64,000 bases of DNA, from NCBI GenBank assembly GCA_024516035.1, contig CM044958.1, positions 48,081,783-48,145,782 of the forward strand. The letters run 5' to 3'. Position 1 is the first letter of the stretch. Each line of letters starts with the position of its first letter. Under the pieces are notes generated by a model, which had not been told where the DNA came from, made no database searches, and saw only the letters and a list, made by a program, of their open reading frames with translations. Shown here one piece after another: positions 46,432-58,800 of the stretch. Source of the stretch: Bactericera cockerelli (taxonomy: Eukaryota > Arthropoda > Insecta > Hemiptera > Triozidae). The position numbers were made by a program, and so were the translations under genes.

Positions 46432-49400
46432 TATTATACAAGGTTTCCATAACAAGTTTATTGGTACTCTATTACAATGTAGATCTTAGAAAATAGATAA
46501 AAGATATAATAATTTTATTATAAATTACAGTAAATAGGTATAATTGGAAAAGAAAAAAGATCCATTGTACAAATATTAAGATAATACCTCTTCAATTGAG
46601 GATTTGAGTGCATTCCCTTGAGTGAGTAAAACCCCCGTCCTAATCCATGACGTTAAATCAAATAAAATCGTTGGCGTTAGGAAGTGCATCCAGCTGTAAA
46701 AAAATGTGCCAAAACCGACCAACCTCAACCATGAGGTTGGTCAACATTGACCCTGCTTGAGCGGGATAAGACAGAGTAAAAGAAGATTTACTATACAGTC
46801 GATATTTCTAACAGCTACAGTACAGACCACAAGCGTCTACAGTAGCTCCTGTTTCTTCTTCTTTTTCATATTTCACTTTGCATTTTACCAATCCTACCTG
46901 GGGTCGGCAGTGTTCAACCTCATGGTTGAGGTTTGTTGGTTGTGGCACAGTTTTACGGCTGGATACTCTTCCTAACGCCAACGATTCTATTTGATTTAAC
47001 GACCTGATTAGGACGGGGTTTTTACACTCCATTTTCTGGGAATCGTACCCACATGAACCTCACCCAGCCTGGGTAGGGTCGGAAATGCCCGCCTCACGTG
47101 TTCGGAGGGAACAGAATTTTCTGTGTGAAAAGTCTGCTCCAAACGGGAATCGAACTCAGGATCTCTAGACAGTAGCTTCTGGTTCATGGTTAGGAAATAT
47201 CGAAGTCCGTGAAACACTCATCTCTGTACATTTTTTTTTTGCAGACACACCTCTCCCATAGACAAAATCCTTTTACATAACACAACGTTAAATACAAATT
47301 GAACCAATGAATGTAGCCCGAAGTTTTTACTCGCCCTATACATCCACCGTTGAAAGAAAATTGAACTATTTAGTTAATGTTTTAACTAAATTTAACTATT
47401 TAAAGCGCACGAATAGCTCAGTGGTTAAGCATTTACTTGCCATGCGCAAGGTCCCGGGTTCGAACCCCCGCGCCGACAAAAAATTGTATTCAAAATTGGG
47501 TTACAGTTGTTTGTAGGGGATACCTTCCGCACTCGTGTTGACCCAGAACCTAAATGGGAAGTATTGTGTCAATTCTCGCCCATCAGGTATACTACGGAGG
47601 TAGTATACCTGAGGTATACTACGGGATGGGCAGGCTACAACACTGACTGCAAGCGTCTACAGTAGCTCCTGTTTCATGACTACGAAATAAAAAAGGCAGT
47701 GAGAAACACTCATCTTTAAAAAAAAATGTTCTCTGAAGTTTTTACTCATCCTATACTATAAATTCCTTCTGCTGTTGAATGAAACTTTAATTATTAATGA
47801 ATCAATGTACTCCTCAGTTCCGACGCACCCTATACTCTAACTGTTAAACGAAAATTTAATCAATCACCTAATGTTCTGCGAAGTTTTTACTCGCCCTATA
47901 CCTCAACCGATAGGAAACATCCTCTAATGCGATCTCCATAATCCGTCGCACTTCCTCCCTAACCCGATTGCCTAGCTATGAAACATCGATAGTCTCGATT
48001 CAGCGATCAGCACTCATTTAATTATATTTTCAATTCCATCTGTGCCTAGACGAATGAGTTTATAGCATTCCATACAAGAACTAAGGTTATTAGTACTACA
48101 TGTTATGTAAAAAAATCAACCTTAACGTAAACGTAACGTAAAAAAAACTGGTAGTCGAGTGGTTAACGCGCTAGTCTGGTAATCCAGGCAGCATAGGGAT
48201 CCGTTGGTTCGAATCCCACTCAATGCATGAATTTTTCCTCATTAATTTGAGCTTGTGACCACATAATAATAAGACTCTGAGGGTTAGGTGGTAGAAAATG
48301 CTTTGAGCATTAACCTCGCCTGGTGGTTACCTTCCACTTAAGAGTATTATTATTTTAAAATCTGAAATAAAATTGCAATTTTTGAAATTCGTGTTGAACT
48401 TTTCGCTGGCTGAAAGAACATATAATACATGGGAACTATCTTTTCCGTTATCTTACACTCTGCCGCGCTGTCTCTTTCTTTGTATAGGTCGTTCTTCACA
48501 TCTTGACCGAGGTGTTTGATATCATCAATATATTACCTTACTTTTTTAATCACTCTTACATACAATTCTATGGACAAAAAAAAAAAATAAAACTTCAGCA
48601 CTCATGAATACAGGTACTTGGCACATAATTCTGTAAATAAATTATGTGAATTCCCAGTATACATCAATGTATCTAGCCACTAGCCACGGGCAAAAACCCA
48701 ACGGTGACAAGGTGCCGGGTTATAGCTAGTAACTGGGTATTTCAATAAATCACAGTATCTATCAATGTCCAATTGTCCATATAACTATACTAATTATACT
48801 CTTCAGTGGAAGGTTACCACCAGGCGAGGTTAATGCTCAAGCATTATCTACCCCTAACTTTCAGAGTCTCATTATTATGAGGTCTCAAACTCAAATTAAT
48901 GAGGAAAAATTGTATGTACTGGGTGGAATGCGAACCTACGGATCCCTACGCTACCTGGCTTACCAGACTAGCGCGTTAACCACTCGACAACCAGTGTACT
49001 ATCATTATAGATTTATAACAGAAGGTAGACTACCTGCCTAAACCATCTGCATGGAGTAATTAGTGGGAGGTTAATTAATATTATCTTCTTGAAGTAATAT
49101 AAAAAATAATTACACAAGAGTGATTAGAGTTACCACTATTATAACATAGATTCGTCTTGTTATCCTTGTTGCAATAGTAGCTCGTAAAAAATATATTGTT
49201 TTTTATCAGTCTTTTCAGTTTTTTTTTTAATTTTTTTATATAATCTATTCTAGTGCTTCTATAATTTAATTTCATTAGATTATTTAATTATATCAATTAT
49301 TTATTTTTAATAGATTTTTTTCATAGTTAATTAATAATTTACACATTTTGTTCAAATCCAATGTATAATGGACCTTTTGAAATTTTATTTGTGCCACTCC

Positions 49401-52400
49401 AAGTTTTCCCTTGATTTTATCTAATCTTTAAGATTGCTCATAATAATAAAATGTTTAAACACTTATAACCAATTTCAGAATTGGTTATAAGTGTAAAAAA
49501 AATAAAAAATCAGAATTGTGCAATTTCTGTGATATTCTGACTTTGTAAATTCATTTCTAACTATCACTTTTTTTGGCATCAAATATCACTTATTAAATCA
49601 TTTAAAAATTGTCGAGACTTAATAAAAAATTAGTAATTTTCATTTTATTAATAATTTAAAAAATACTAATAACAATAATATTATATACTGTGGTTATATG
49701 GTATTTCTGCAGTGCATTTTTTCATTAATTTTTATGAAAGTTGCGCTATAAAGACAACTACTAGCTTTTATTTTTAAAAATAATTCGTTTCCTATATTTT
49801 TTTAGCTAAGTTACGCTATAAAGACAACTAGCTTTTCGTATAGTTTAGCTGTTATTTAAAATTATAATGCAAAAATAAAGTAATACTTTCTAGTCTAAAA
49901 TTTTTTGACCACCTAAAGTGGACCTAAAATGCCGTCCACAGAAGTGACCTATATCTATCGTTGTGTTGAGACCTACGACGTGGACTCACCTGATTCCATC
50001 AAAACCGAGGACACTTTCTATTAGGTAAAATAATGACAGTTGATTAAACCGAGGACACTTTCTATGAGGTAAAATAATGACAGGGGATTAAACTGAGGAC
50101 ACTTTCTATGAGGTAAAATAATGACAGGGGATTTTACATCTGAGAAATTTCTAATATTAGAAATCGGAAGTATTTTTTTTTGTTGAAGGCAGGAAAAAAT
50201 CTTTTAAAGACACCCAGGTCATCCTGACTTGGGGTGTGGGATTTCCACCCACTAAAAACCCACCTTCTCAAAGAGCTAACCGCACCTGGAACCGGTGTTA
50301 TAATTGGGTCTTCTCATTCAATTCTCCTTCTACCACCTCGTTAACAGTGTATTAAAATTTTATTGGGAGTATTTCAACTTATTGTAATGGCATACATCTG
50401 TCTTTGTATCACACTTGAAAAAAAAAACAAATAAATATAATAATATAACAATAGCGCCTTATTTATACTGCCCGATTAGGACTATTAGGTCCCATTTCCA
50501 GCAGTAAGCCCAAGACGTATTATTATATGGTAAAAATCCCAAATGGGAGGATAACTTGTCATGTCACGGCTGGGTTTCGAACCTGCGACCTCTGGAATCT
50601 TTGGATTCACAGAGTGTCGTCTTTACCACTGAGCTACCGGAACAGACGAGCTTGAGTGAACTTCCAATTAAGCCAGCTTCGCGTCGATGGCACGTTTTTG
50701 TTCTCGATTAAACGGCGCTTAACACGTTCGTTACGAACGGCCATATTGGATGTTTTGTGTTTTTCTTTGGACCGAAAACACACATGTGGCTTTATCAAAA
50801 TTTTAACGATGGACTGGACATCCATATATGGCCTTTTTTGTTAGGATAATGGTTATTTGTATGAACCCTGTATTGTAGAACAGATATATAGGATCGATAA
50901 TTTTGGTACCCAGGATGCATCAGCGACTTTACCGCCTGGTCCCTACGTAAAACTTGAAAAAATTGGCTTGGTAACGAATGTGTTAAACGGCGCTTAACAA
51001 GGCTAATGTAAATTTTTGTTTTCCAGGAGCGCATGGTGATGGACCCTCTAGTCTACAACGAGAGGGTTCGACCCTCCCTGGAGGAGAGACTCGAGAGTAT
51101 CATCAGTGGCGCAGCTCTCATGGCAGACTCCAACTGTACCAGGGACGACAGACGAGAGAGAATAGTGGCGGAGTGTAACGCCGTGAGACAGGCACTGCAG
51201 GATCTGCTGTCAGAATACATGGCCAATGTACGTTTATATAAAAAATCGATAAGTTTTTATGTGTAAAAAATTTTTTGTTTAAAAAAAAGTTTTGTTTTGT
51301 TTAAAAAAAAAATATTTATGAATATTAAAAACCTAAAAAAGTAGTGAACTAGAGAGAATAGTGGCGGAGTGTAACGCCGTGAGACAGGCACTGCAGGATC
51401 TGCTGTCAGAATACATGGCCAATGTGAGTTTATAAAAAAAAAATCGATAAGTTTTTATGTGTAAAAAATTTTTTGTTTAAAAAAAAGTTTTGTTTTTGTT
51501 TAAAAAAAAAAAATATATATGAATATTAAAAACCTAAAAAAGTAGTGAACTAGAGAGAATAGTGGCGGAGTGTAACGCAGTGAGACAGGCATTGCAGGAC
51601 CTGCTGTCAGAATATATGGCCAATGTGAGTTTATAAAAAAATTATGAGTTTTAGCGTTAGAAAAATAAAATATGAAAAAAACTAAAAATGTAGTGTACTA
51701 GAGAGAATAGTGGCGGAGTGTAATGCAGTGAGACAGGCATTGCAGGACCTGCTGTCAGAATACATGGCCAATGTGAGTTTATAAAAAAAATGATGAGTTT
51801 TTGTTAAAAAAAAAAAATAAAAAAAAAATATGAATATTAAAAACCTAAAAAAGTAGTGTACTAGAGAGAATAGTGGCGGAGTGTAATGCAATGAGACAGG
51901 CATTGCAGGATCTGCTGTCAGAATACATGGCCAATGTAATTTTATAAAAAAAAATGATAAGTTTATGTTTTTAAAAAAAAATATGAATATTAAAAACCTA
52001 AAAAAGTAGTGTACTAGAGAGAATAGTGGCGGAGTGTAACGCCGTGAGACAGGCATTGCAGGACCTGCTGTCAGAATACATGGCCAATGTACGTTTATAA
52101 AAAAATATCGATAAGTTTTTATGTGTAAAAAATTAAACATGAATATTAAAAAAACTAAAAAAGTAGTGTACTAGAGGAATTAGTGTCGGAGTATAATGCA
52201 ATGAGACAGGCACTGAAGGACCTGCTGTCAGAATACATGGCCAATGTAAGTTTATAAAAAAAATTGATAAGTTTTTTGTTTTAAAAAAAATATGAATATT
52301 AAAAATCTAAAAAAGTAGTGTACTAGAGAGAATAGTGGCGGAGTGTAACGCCGTGAGACAGGCACTGCAGGATCTACTGTCAGAATATATGGCCAATGTA

Positions 52401-52783
52401 AGTTTATAAAAAAATGATAAGTTTTTGTCAAAAAAAAAAATATGAATATTAAAAACCTAAAAAGTAGTGTACTAGAGAGAATAGTGGTGGAGTGTAATGC
52501 AATGAGACAGGCATTGCAGGACCTGCTGTCAGAATACATGGCCAATGTAAGTTTATAAAAAGAAATAATAGTTTTTGCATTAAAAAAATAAAATATGAAT
52601 ATTAAAAACCTAAAAAAGTAGTGTACTAGAGAGAATAGTGGCGGAGTGTTATGCAATGAGACAGGCATTGCAGGACCTCCTGTCAGAATACATGGCTAAT
52701 GTACGTTTATATAAAAAATCGATATTATTATTATTATTTAACTCTTTATTGGTCAACTACAACATTCAACAAAATAGGACATG

Positions 52784-52830
<47 letters not shown>

Positions 52831-55800
52831 GAATATGTAGTGAACCAAGGGGCGAGGTTAAAGCCTAAACACCGATAAGTTTTTATGTGTAAAAAATAAA
52901 ACATGAATATTAAAAAAACTAAAAAAATAGTGTACTAGAGAAATTAGTGGCGGAGTGTAACGCCGTCAGACAGGCATTTAGATGTTCCTACCATATCCTG
53001 TATTGATCTCGAAAATATAGGAGAATTACAAATAAGCTGTCACCTGTGATAATGTCATGAACTATTTTTTTCTAACAAGAATTATGCTTTACTTGTACAT
53101 CATTTCATTACAATGTTTCTAATAACAAGAAGATAATAAATATAAAATGAAGTACTTAAAATTTATCGAATAATATAATTATGATCATGCACTTATATTA
53201 TCACACTATTACTTATCAACTTCCCATCCTGTTCGAGAGACACTTACTTTTCATCTCATTATGTAATCATGGGGGACCTGATTCATCTCGCGAAATTCTG
53301 CAAATAATTCGCCAAGCGTTCATGTGAATCTCCTCTCGCGAATCACACAACTGAACTAATTGATTGGTTTTGCACCTGTTGGCTTTCCCTACGGTGTACG
53401 ATACAGCTGACTTACCTACAGAATGAGTACATCTTGAAAAAAATCTGGTGTAAACATCACACGACTTTCCTTATCTCCCAAAAAGGAGTCGAATTCCGCC
53501 ACGGGTGACTGAACGGTAACAGATAACTAAAAATCAATGCCAAATTCGTGATCAGCACTTCAAAATCATTTAATTTGATATGTCACAACCCCCATCTAGG
53601 ATGAATAATAAAAAAGTTAGTCCAATCGGGTCCCCTACAATACCGGTAAATTGGGGCCGGTTTCCAAAAAGTTAAAGATATCAAAAAAATGATCAGAGTG
53701 AACCCCTATTATTTTTTTAATCTGAGAAAATGTTGTTCTCTAACTTTTTTTGTATCTTTAACCAATTCAAAGAAGCGGTGCTTGCGGCCAATATTTGCGG
53801 CCCTGCGGCCGCAGAATGCGGCCGATTTCAACCAAAAGTTTCATGGTTCGTCTGGTGTATAAAATTAATTACCATACCAAATTTCAAGTCTCTAGCTCTT
53901 ACCGTTCTTGAGATATCCTGTTCACAGACACACAGACACACACACAGACAGACGCACGGACCAATGGCTGAAAACCACTTTTTTGGTATCCTGAGGCTAT
54001 GATTCGTCCAGAAATGTGAAAAGCTGGGTAGTACAAATTTTCGACGAATACAATACTTTCCTTATTATAGGATAAGGAAAGTAAAAATGAATAAATATGT
54101 ACAATAATGTGGTTTTTTTATATGTCTGTATGTGTCTAGCTGGGGGAATATAAAAAGGGAGTAGACCAGCAGTCTGGCTGGGGAACTATAAACAGGGAGT
54201 AGACCAGCATTGGCTAAAATTGGCTTGGTCGTGGGGGCCCTTGTCAATTATTAGCCTCCTTGTAAAGACAGTGGTAGAAGTGATGAGTCATTCCTCCACT
54301 GTCTGGCTATCATCGTTCACGATGATGCCACCATATGATGATGATTTTGTGATTTCAATAATATGGTTAAAGTATTGGTGGTTATCTTCTACCAAAGAGT
54401 ATTATTCATAAAATACAACAAAGTGCATTACTCGGCACAGCACACATAATGAGAAAAATAGGCATATAAGACCTCCTAAATTACCCACCGGATCTGAGGA
54501 ATTAGGTTAATTCTTGATCCAGATTGGATTGAACGGAGGTCATAATTGTACATACATTGCAGTTATAACTTTTCCTCTTCAATACTTTTCATAATAATAA
54601 TAATAATATTTCAGATGAGTATCAAGGAGCCCAGTGAAGGCTTGGAGAGGGCTATTGACCACATGTGTCGCAAGACCCGAGATCTGAGACGTCAGCTGAG
54701 GAAAGCAGTGGTGGATCACGTGTCCGACAGGTGAGCTATAATGTTTGTTTATTATTATTATCTGACCTGGGGCTCGTTTCATAAAAAAACTTTACATTTA
54801 ATAATAGTGGAAGGTAACCACCAGAAATAGAGAATTGTGACTAGTATTGATTCTATTTGATTTTAACGTTTTGACTTGAGGTAGGTAGTGAGGACGGGGG
54901 GGTTTTACCCTCCATTCGCAGGGAATCGTACCAACTACCCTCATCAACCTCTCCCAGCCTGGGTAGGGCTGGAAATGTCAGCCTCACGTATTTAGAAGGG
55001 ATAGAATTTTCTGCGAAAAATCGAACTGAGGATCTCTGGACTATGGGCATTGTCGTTACAACCATTACGCCACGAAGGCTAATACATATATTTAATTTTC
55101 AGAATTAAATACATCAAAGAGAGAGATGGCAATAGTGAGATCTGTTTCACTTAGATTAAGAGGAAGCAGATACAAGGCGAGAAGTTTTAACATGGAAGAT
55201 GGAGCAGGGGTGCCTTACCATGAAGTATAGAAAAACAAAAACTGAAACCATAGCAAACCTTTTCAAAGATGTTTTAATTATTGTTGAAAATAAATAAATA
55301 AATGTTTGTTACTCAAAGAGAGAGATATAACTTGCCAATGTTTCATTTCTGTTTCAGCTTCATGGAGACAGACATTCCCATCCTAGTTCTGATAGAGGCC
55401 GCCAGGAGTGGCAATGAGAAGGAGGTTGAGAAAGCAGCCGAAAACTTTGCTGATCACGCCAATAAGTTGGTCGAGGTAAGCTTTCAATTATTATAAGAAG
55501 TTACAAAAATGTAACTTATATTTATTTATTTTTTCACTGAAATCTGTGAAATGACATGTACGATATCTCCGGCCCTCTTCTGATTAAAAAATTCAAACTT
55601 GTCTTAAAATACTTTTAATGTCAACTACTTATTTTCTTCCTCTATACCAGGTGGCCAATCTAGCGTGCAGTATGTCTAGCAACGAGGATGGTGTGAAGAT
55701 GGTGCGCTACGCCGCCTCCAGTATAGCCACCCTGTATACTCAGGTCATAAACGCGGCCCGTATCCTGGCCGCTAGGCCTCGCTCCAAGGTGAGTCATCTA

Positions 55801-58800
55801 CTATACTGAGCCACCCTGTATACTCAGGTCATCTACTATAGCCACCCTGTATACTCAGGTCATAAACTCCAAGGTGAGTCATCTACTATAGCCACCCTGT
55901 ATACTCAGGTCATAAACTCCAAGGTGAATCATCTACTATACTGAGCCACCCTGTATACTCAGGTCATAAACTCCAAGGTGAGTCATCTACTATAGCCACC
56001 CTGTATACTCAGGTCATAAACTCCAAGGTGAGTCATCTACTATAGCCACCCTGTATACTCAGGTCCCGAATACTCTACTATTACAACCATGTATGTATGG
56101 TCAAATGGTTTGTAAAAAACTAATCGGTTGAAATCTTTTAATTTTCAGGTGTTGTCGATTTTTTTTTTTTTTTTTTTTTTTTTTTTGAACTTTTTTTTGA
56201 AACATATTAACAACTTAAGTTGTAGTTTTATTTATAATTTTTACAAGGAAATTATACATACATGGATACAAATTTACAAATATGGATGTTTTTTTTCTTT
56301 TTCTTTTCTCCTAGACTTTGTCTTTTCTAGTAGTGTATGATATGGTATCATCACCGGTAAATAATAATATTGAGATTCCATCGAGATAAACTTTACCTCT
56401 GAGCATGGACCAGTAGCGGTCTGTTCGACATCTATCAGAAGCTTATTATTATTGGTATTTAATCACATAGTAATACGTCTTGGGCTTACGGCTGGTAAAA
56501 TGGGACTTTGATAGTCCTAATCGGGCAGTATAAATAAGGCGATATTGTATGTGTATGTATGATTTTCTTTGTGGTGAAGCACAAGGCCTCTTCACAATTT
56601 TTGTGGGTAGCGCAGCATTACTAAGAGCCTCCTTTACATTTCGAATTATTCTATTACATTAATTTCTTTTTGCTCTGGTAATGCCGCCACTGGTCGTTAC
56701 TCATACAAGTAACTACTCATTTTTCCTCACGAGGTATGAGTGGACCCCGAACATCCAAGTACAGAGCAGAAAAAATCCTCCCCCGCTGGGAATCGAACCC
56801 AGGTCACAATGTGTGCAATGCCTAGCGCGCTAACTCGCTCTGCCACAGTGACTACTTATAAGGCGATATTGTTATTATTATTTTTTTTTTCAAGTTCTCA
56901 CTTCACCTCAAAAACCTTGTTTTTTGTGATAATTAATTTCTGAACGTTTCCGTGTGACCCACAGGTGGCCCAGGAGAACATGGATGTGTTCAAGGACGCG
57001 TGGGACACCCAGGTGCGAGTCCTGACCGAGGCTGTGGACGACATCACCACCATAGACGATTTCCTGGCCGTCTCAGGTAATTTTTTGTTGTGTTTGTTTT
57101 TTTTTATATTTTTATAAGATGAGTGTTTCACGGCCTTTTTTATTTTGTTTTTTTTTTTTATAGAAAACCCGATATCTTTTAAAATATTTCAGTTATTGCT
57201 ATTTTATAATTAATTAGGATTATAATTATAGTGTTAAAATTATGTTTAAAAAAAAAATCGTAGCCATGGAGACCCTTAAGATCTGTGTTGTAGCTCGCCC
57301 ATCCCGTAGTTTGCCTCCCCTCTGATGGTGGGCGAGAAGTCAATTTGACGGTTGAAATTGAATTTTGGGATTTTTTTTTTGGTTTTTGGGCAGTAGCGGT
57401 AGGGGACTAAACAGGGAGTAGACCAGCATTGGCTTGGTTCTGGGGGTCCTTGTCAATTATTAGCCTCCTTGTAAAGACAGTGGTAGAAGTGCTGAGTCAT
57501 TCCTCCACTGTCTGGCTACCATCGTTCACGATGAAGCCACCCTATGATGAGTGTGTTCCAGCCTTAACTAATAGGCAATCCTTTCTTCCCACAGAGAACC
57601 ACATCCTGGAAGATGTGAACTAAGAGGCAATCCTTTCTTCCCACAGAGAACCACATTCTAGAAGATGTAAACTAATAGGCAATCCTTTCTTCCCACAGAG
57701 AACCACATCCTGGAAGACGTGAACAAGTGTGTCCTGGCCCTACAGGAGGGCGACGCAGACATTCTGGACCGCACAGCGGGGGCCATTCGCGGCCGCAGTG
57801 CCAGAGTGGCCAATGTGGTGGCGGCCGAAATGGACAACTACGAGCCTGGAATCTACACGGAGCGCGTTCTGGAAGCTATCAAGGTGCTGAGAGAACAGGG
57901 TGAGTGTGATTAGATAACAAGGAGTGATTAGATAACAAGGGGTGGTTAGATAATGTGTTATAGACATGGACAGCTAGGAGCCTGGAATATACACGGAGCG
58001 CGTTCTCGAAGCTATCAAGGTGCTGAGAGAACAGGGTGAGTGTGATTAGATAACAAGGGGTGATTAGATAACAAGGGGTGGTTAGATAATGTGTTATAGA
58101 CATGGACAACTACGAGCCTGGAATCTACAAGGAGCGCGTTCTGGAAGCTATCAAGGTGCTAAGAGAACAGGGTGAGTGTGATTAGATAACAAGGGGTGAT
58201 TAGATAACGTGTTATAGAGATGGGCAGCTACGAGCCTGGAATTTACACGGAGCGCGTTCTGGAAGCTATCAAGGTGCTGAGAGAACAGGGTGAGTGTGAT
58301 TAGATAACAAGGGGTGATTAGATAACATATCATAGAAATGGACAACTACGAGCCTGGAATTTACACGGAGCGCGTTCTCGAAGCTATCAAGGTGCTGAGA
58401 GAACAGGGTGAGTGTGATTAGATAACAAGGGGTGATTAGATAACAAGGGGTGGTTAGATAATGTGTTATAGACATGGACAGCTAGGAGCCTGGAATCTAC
58501 ACGGAGCGCGTTCTGGAAGCTATCAAGGTGCTGAGAGAACAAGGTGAGTGTGATTAGATAACAAGGGGTGATTAGATAACGTGTTATAGAGATGGGCAGC
58601 TACGAGCCTGGAATTTACACGGAGCGCGTTCTGGAAGCTATCAAGGTGCTGAGAGAACAGGGTGAGTGTGATTAGATAACAAGGGGTGATTAGATAACAT
58701 ATCATAGAAATGGACAACTACGAGCCTGGAATTTACACGGAGCGCGTTCTCGAAGCTATCAAGGTGCTGAGAGAACAGGGTGAGTGTGATTAGATAACAA

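Noticed and set aside
51682..52668. Long minus-strand frames of 138-152 codons
   Set aside because: They are antisense read-through of the exon 5 array and its poly-A/T spacers; phenylalanine-rich and repetitive.
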